The notes beneath the pieces are model-generated. The model made no database searches and had not been told where the DNA came from. It was given only the letters and a program-made list of their open reading frames with translations. A DNA stretch of 34,121 nucleotides. Origin: a virus. The stretch lies in the IMG/VR virus record IMGVR_UViG_3300012002_000090, positions 1 through 34,121 of that record; one strand, written 5' to 3'. Positions within the stretch are counted from its first letter, which is position 1, and every line of letters begins with the position of its first letter. A program made the position numbers and the translations under genes. Below are positions 31,684 through 34,121 of this stretch, one piece after another.

Positions 31684-32027
31684 CGTAAGGCCTTAATTAC
31701 GTCTTCCTTGGTCACCTCGGGCGAATCTGCCCACACTTCCGCCTTGGTCCCGCCATAGACATCCTGCCCGCCCTCGACCACGCCCGCAAGACAGTCAAGT
31801 GACTCTTTGATTAGCTCTTGGTCCTCAGTGAGATAGTACAGAAGACCGAGCGGTGTGGCCTGGACGATTTCGGGGAAGTTTTCGTCTTCGTGCCGTTTCC
31901 ACGGATTAACCTCTACCAGTTTGGGAACCCCCGATTTGGACCCCCACGCCAACGCAAACACGCCCTTACAGAGGTCGTGTTCCGGGTCTTCGTACCATTC
32001 GGCCGCTTGGTTCAGCAGATTCGTCAT
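31641..32027 (-). CDS. Hypothetical protein (128 aa)
   Basis: Start ATG 32027 overlaps the TGA of the hydrolase gene (ATGA). The protein is acidic, with a short beta part (GVFALAWGSKSGVPKLVEVN) and helices (LLYYLTEDQELIKESLDCLA). No family is recognised. The in-frame sequence upstream of 32027 is shadow of the upstream gene. It is co-transcribed with the alarmone hydrolase and patatin-like genes. Confidence 0.6.
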   Translation of the reverse strand: MTNLLNQAAEWYEDPEHDLCKGVFALAWGSKSGVPKLVEVNPWKRHEDENFPEIVQATPLGLLYYLTEDQELIKESLDCLAGVVEGGQDVYGGTKAEVWADSPEVTKEDVIKALRCAAASLPQPPDTA

Positions 32028-32563
32028 CGTCCACTCGTTGCGGGGGACAGCTTGTCCCACCACTTTCGTGCCAACTTATCCAAGGCAAACATGAGTTCCG
32101 GGTTTCCGAGTTGTCGGATTTCCGGACGGTCAAAAAACTGGAAGTGCTCTCTTGTATAAGACTCGATCATATTGCGATTTCTGTTCTTCACTGCTTCCCG
32201 GAAGTTGCACAGCCGGTCTGCCTGCTTTAGCAAGACCGCGTCGGCGCCTGCGTTCGTAAGCTTCTCGACCATGTGACGCTTTCGTGCGGCCCGCGTCGCG
32301 CCCTCGTCGTCCGTGACTGCACTGACCAGTCGGGCCACTCTCGCCCCGAACTGGTCGTAGATGTCGCGGATGGTCACAGACGTGTCTTCCACAACGTCGT
32401 GAAGCCACGCTGCAGACAGCATCTCACAGTCATACACTCCCGCATACGCCAGTGTATGGACCACGCTGCGGAGGTGATACTCATACGGGAACGCGGCGTA
32501 GCGTTGGTCGCCGTGGTGAAGGAGCGCATAGTGACGCGCAAATACAAGTGTTCCGTCGTTCAT
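32024..32563 (-). CDS. Predicted (p)ppGpp hydrolase, HD domain (179 aa)
   Basis: A single HD domain of the SpoT/MESH1 type, which removes the 3'-pyrophosphate from ppGpp. The opening LHHGDQRYAAFPYEYHLRSV carries metal ligand H30. H55-D56 lies in WLHDVVEDTSVT, together with the E59-D60 pair. KQADRLCN gives D115. The ligand gaps agree with MESH1 (from memory: H35, H61, D62, D122). Length and absence of a synthetase domain make it a stand-alone hydrolase. ATG 32563 overlaps the upstream TGA. A phage might use it to blunt host starvation or alarmone-based defence. Other nucleotides are possible substrates. Confidence 0.82.
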   Translation of the reverse strand: MNDGTLVFARHYALLHHGDQRYAAFPYEYHLRSVVHTLAYAGVYDCEMLSAAWLHDVVEDTSVTIRDIYDQFGARVARLVSAVTDDEGATRAARKRHMVEKLTNAGADAVLLKQADRLCNFREAVKNRNRNMIESYTREHFQFFDRPEIRQLGNPELMFALDKLARKWWDKLSPATSGR

Positions 32564-32943
32564 TTTAAGTTCTGCCCCGGACGTTTGTCAAACAAAGGAA
32601 TGATCGACCGCTTCGGCCCGGATTCGGTGAGTGCGCGCTCGGCGAGATGGAGCGATTCGAAGTACTCTTCGCCGATCGGAATGGCCTCACAGGCCTCTCG
32701 GACCTTGTCCGGGACCCAGCCAGGACGGTGCAGCATCCAAGCGACCTCGAACTCAGTGAGCCCCTCAACGATGGCCCAGCTCTGCATCAGTCCTTCCATG
32801 CCGTACGCCTTGAACGCTTGGCGCGCTTCACCCCACCAGTCGAGGCAGTACTGGTGCAGACCGTACTTTAGGAGCACCCATCCGTCCCGGTCGATGACTA
32901 CTGATTTCTTCTGCGGTGCGAAAACTGTACGGTCGTGTGTCAT
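32560..32943 (-). CDS. Hypothetical protein (127 aa)
   Basis: Trp-rich, alpha-helical: VLLKYGLHQYCLDWWGEARQ, MQSWAIVEGLTEFEVAWM, then ACEAIPIGEEYFESLHLAER. There is no signal peptide or membrane segment and no known family. It is coupled on both sides by ATGA overlaps. Confidence 0.6.
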   Translation of the reverse strand: MTHDRTVFAPQKKSVVIDRDGWVLLKYGLHQYCLDWWGEARQAFKAYGMEGLMQSWAIVEGLTEFEVAWMLHRPGWVPDKVREACEAIPIGEEYFESLHLAERALTESGPKRSIIPLFDKRPGQNLK

Positions 32944-33455
32944 TCTGGGTCCTCAAAAATCAATTGGTGGGTGTAGCCGTTTTCGCGGACTCCTTCGTCG
33001 ACAACCCACGAATTGACCTTAGTGCGCCCTGTAAACAGGCGCGGATGGTCTTCGTCGACCAGAGCCACCCGAATTGTGTGAACGCGGCTGTCATCGAGAC
33101 GCGCGTCCCAGTACGTTTGAGCTGCGTGTCCGTAGGAGGTCGCAGACACAAAGCTTGAATTCTCTCGGACATCTACCCAGCATTCGTATCGTCTGTTGGC
33201 TCCGGTCTCTGGGGGAGCGGGTTGGCCTTCGGTTTCAGGGCGGGCCACGATAGCGTTCCGGATTGCACCCTCGATAACCTGCGCGACGCCCGGCGAGATC
33301 TTCGCCACTGCCACTTCGCCGTCGCAGATAACTGTGCCGTCTATATCAATCAGTACTTCGGACCCGGAAGACCGAAAGCATATTTGGTTTCGTCGTGCTA
33401 CAGCCCCGGAACCGACGGACAGTGACCGCCCGTTAAGCAGTGAGTTCGTATTCAT
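32940..33455 (-). CDS. Hypothetical protein (171 aa)
   Basis: No family is recognised. The N-terminal part contains SEVLIDIDGTVICDGEVAVA, which superficially recalls a HAD motif (DIDGT) but lacks the other HAD motifs in visible order. The middle is a helical segment with a Pro-rich linker. The C-terminal part is beta-rich (RVHTIRVALVDEDHPRLFTG). ATG 33455 lies 2 nt after the polymerase stop, with AAGGG 6 nt upstream, and its own stop overlaps the next start. Confidence 0.6.
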   Translation of the reverse strand: MNTNSLLNGRSLSVGSGAVARRNQICFRSSGSEVLIDIDGTVICDGEVAVAKISPGVAQVIEGAIRNAIVARPETEGQPAPPETGANRRYECWVDVRENSSFVSATSYGHAAQTYWDARLDDSRVHTIRVALVDEDHPRLFTGRTKVNSWVVDEGVRENGYTHQLIFEDPE

Positions 33456-33457
33456 GA

Positions 33458-34120
33458 TTACCCTTGGTCACTCCAGCGGTACGATACTTCAGGCGTTGCG
33501 GTGAATCTGATGCCCGAGTACTCCCACTCCATACATTCACGAAACAGGCCAACCGCTTCGCGTGCTCGGTCCCGTGGGACGTAGGCCGCGATGTAGTCGT
33601 GGCACTGGTTGAACAGGCCCGACACGGGCGACCATTCGCGGTGCGGGATCGCCTCGGACAGTTCGAGAGTCGCGCGGTTCATAATCGACCCCGCCGCACC
33701 TTGGATGGTGTGGTTCGGCGGGGCGTTCTTTTTGTCGATGCCGCCCGGCCAGAACCGGGCTCGCCGGTCGAGGAAACCCACGCGGATCTGACCGGTCGCG
33801 TAAGCTTCTTTCTTGCAGCGGTTCTGCCACTGCTTGGTTTCAGGGTGGAGCCGGTGCCAGCGTTCATGCCATTCGTGGACTTCGGACTCTTTCAGGTTCG
33901 GGAAGTCGCGCTCTCCGGTCGCCTTGTTGCGGCTCGCCGCCATTACACTGAATAACTTCGACTCTTCCCCGCCGTAACATTCCAGGTAGCAGTTGGAAAT
34001 CAACTTGTCATTCGCAGTGAAACGGTGCCGAGGGCCGGCGTTCAGGATGTCGTAGACCGCGACAAGTGTCCGAGTCGGCCTGTGAACTCCGGACGCTTGT
34101 TCCGCAAGTTCGCGCTGCGC
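33458..34120 (-). CDS. DNA polymerase, family A, C-terminal part (cut by window edge)
   Basis: The last 220 residues of a family A (Pol I/T7 type) polymerase that continues past the right edge; the frame is open to the end of the window. The O-helix (motif B) region is likely NDKLISNCYLECYGG, close to the K...F...YG pattern though with shifted spacing. The HTIQGAAGSIMNRATLEL helix follows as in Pol I. Motif C is QCHDYIAAYVP, where Pol I enzymes usually have HDE; here Asp stays and Glu is Tyr. The replicative role is inferred by comparison with other phages. The internal TTG at 34003 is not a start, since coding continues upstream. Confidence 0.85.
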   Translation of the reverse strand, partial: AQRELAEQASGVHRPTRTLVAVYDILNAGPRHRFTANDKLISNCYLECYGGEESKLFSVMAASRNKATGERDFPNLKESEVHEWHERWHRLHPETKQWQNRCKKEAYATGQIRVGFLDRRARFWPGGIDKKNAPPNHTIQGAAGSIMNRATLELSEAIPHREWSPVSGLFNQCHDYIAAYVPRDRAREAVGLFRECMEWEYSGIRFTATPEVSYRWSDQG

Positions 34121-34121
34121 G

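Noticed and set aside
32940-33455. DIDGT string suggesting a HAD phosphatase
   Set aside because: No second or third HAD motif follows in order, so a HAD call is not supported.
1-34121. CRISPR array, tRNA genes, insertion sequences
   Set aside because: No regularly spaced repeats, no cloverleaf noticed by eye and no transposase were seen. A tRNA scan was not possible here; a tRNAscan-SE hit would overturn this.

Overview
The window reads as a piece of a large tailed double-stranded DNA phage genome (Caudoviricetes) with GC-rich coding DNA. The evidence is a recognisable terminase large subunit, portal protein, prohead protease with scaffold, and major capsid protein in the usual order, next to phage-type replication and nucleotide genes (family A DNA polymerase, class I ribonucleotide reductase with an intein, SbcC-like ATPase). 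Almost all genes lie on the minus strand and are packed with start/stop overlaps. A Gram-negative host is suggested, not proven, by a lipoprotein, a VasI-like exported protein and an amidase endolysin. No bacterial housekeeping genes, rRNA or CRISPR array were seen, and no tRNA was noticed by eye.

Layout in the direction of transcription (high to low coordinates). (1) 34.1-29.9 kb: end of a DNA polymerase, then a tightly coupled run of small genes. It includes a predicted (p)ppGpp hydrolase, a patatin-like protein lacking its usual active-site Asp, a membrane protein with a HELSH motif and a Rossmann-like DUF7768-type protein. (2) 29.9-25.0 kb: one plus-strand gene, a Rad50/SbcC-like ATPase, and nrdB-nrdA, where nrdA is split by a mini-intein at the active site, followed by a very strong GC-rich hairpin. 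(3) 24.9-22.1 kb: an envelope and lysis island whose genes have their own consensus-like sigma-70 promoters. Several of these are placed so that transcription would start at, or within a base or two of, the start codon. (4) 22.1-13.8 kb: large, partly low-complexity virion-associated or unknown proteins, a DUF192 protein and a possible small terminase. (5) 13.8-0 kb: terminase, a 1083-residue protein with GNAT and HAD domains, portal, a protease-scaffold fusion with an internal start, a decoration-like protein, major capsid protein, a strong terminator, and small head or tail-connection genes running off the left edge.

The genes make sense as a production line. Ribonucleotide reductase and polymerase supply and copy DNA. 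Terminase, portal, protease-scaffold and capsid build and fill heads. The island at 22-25 kb plausibly holds lysis and host-envelope functions. The least explained parts are the 29.9-32.9 kb accessory run (alarmone hydrolase, patatin fold, membrane metalloprotease-like protein), the leaderless promoter set, and the large multi-domain proteins around the terminase and portal.
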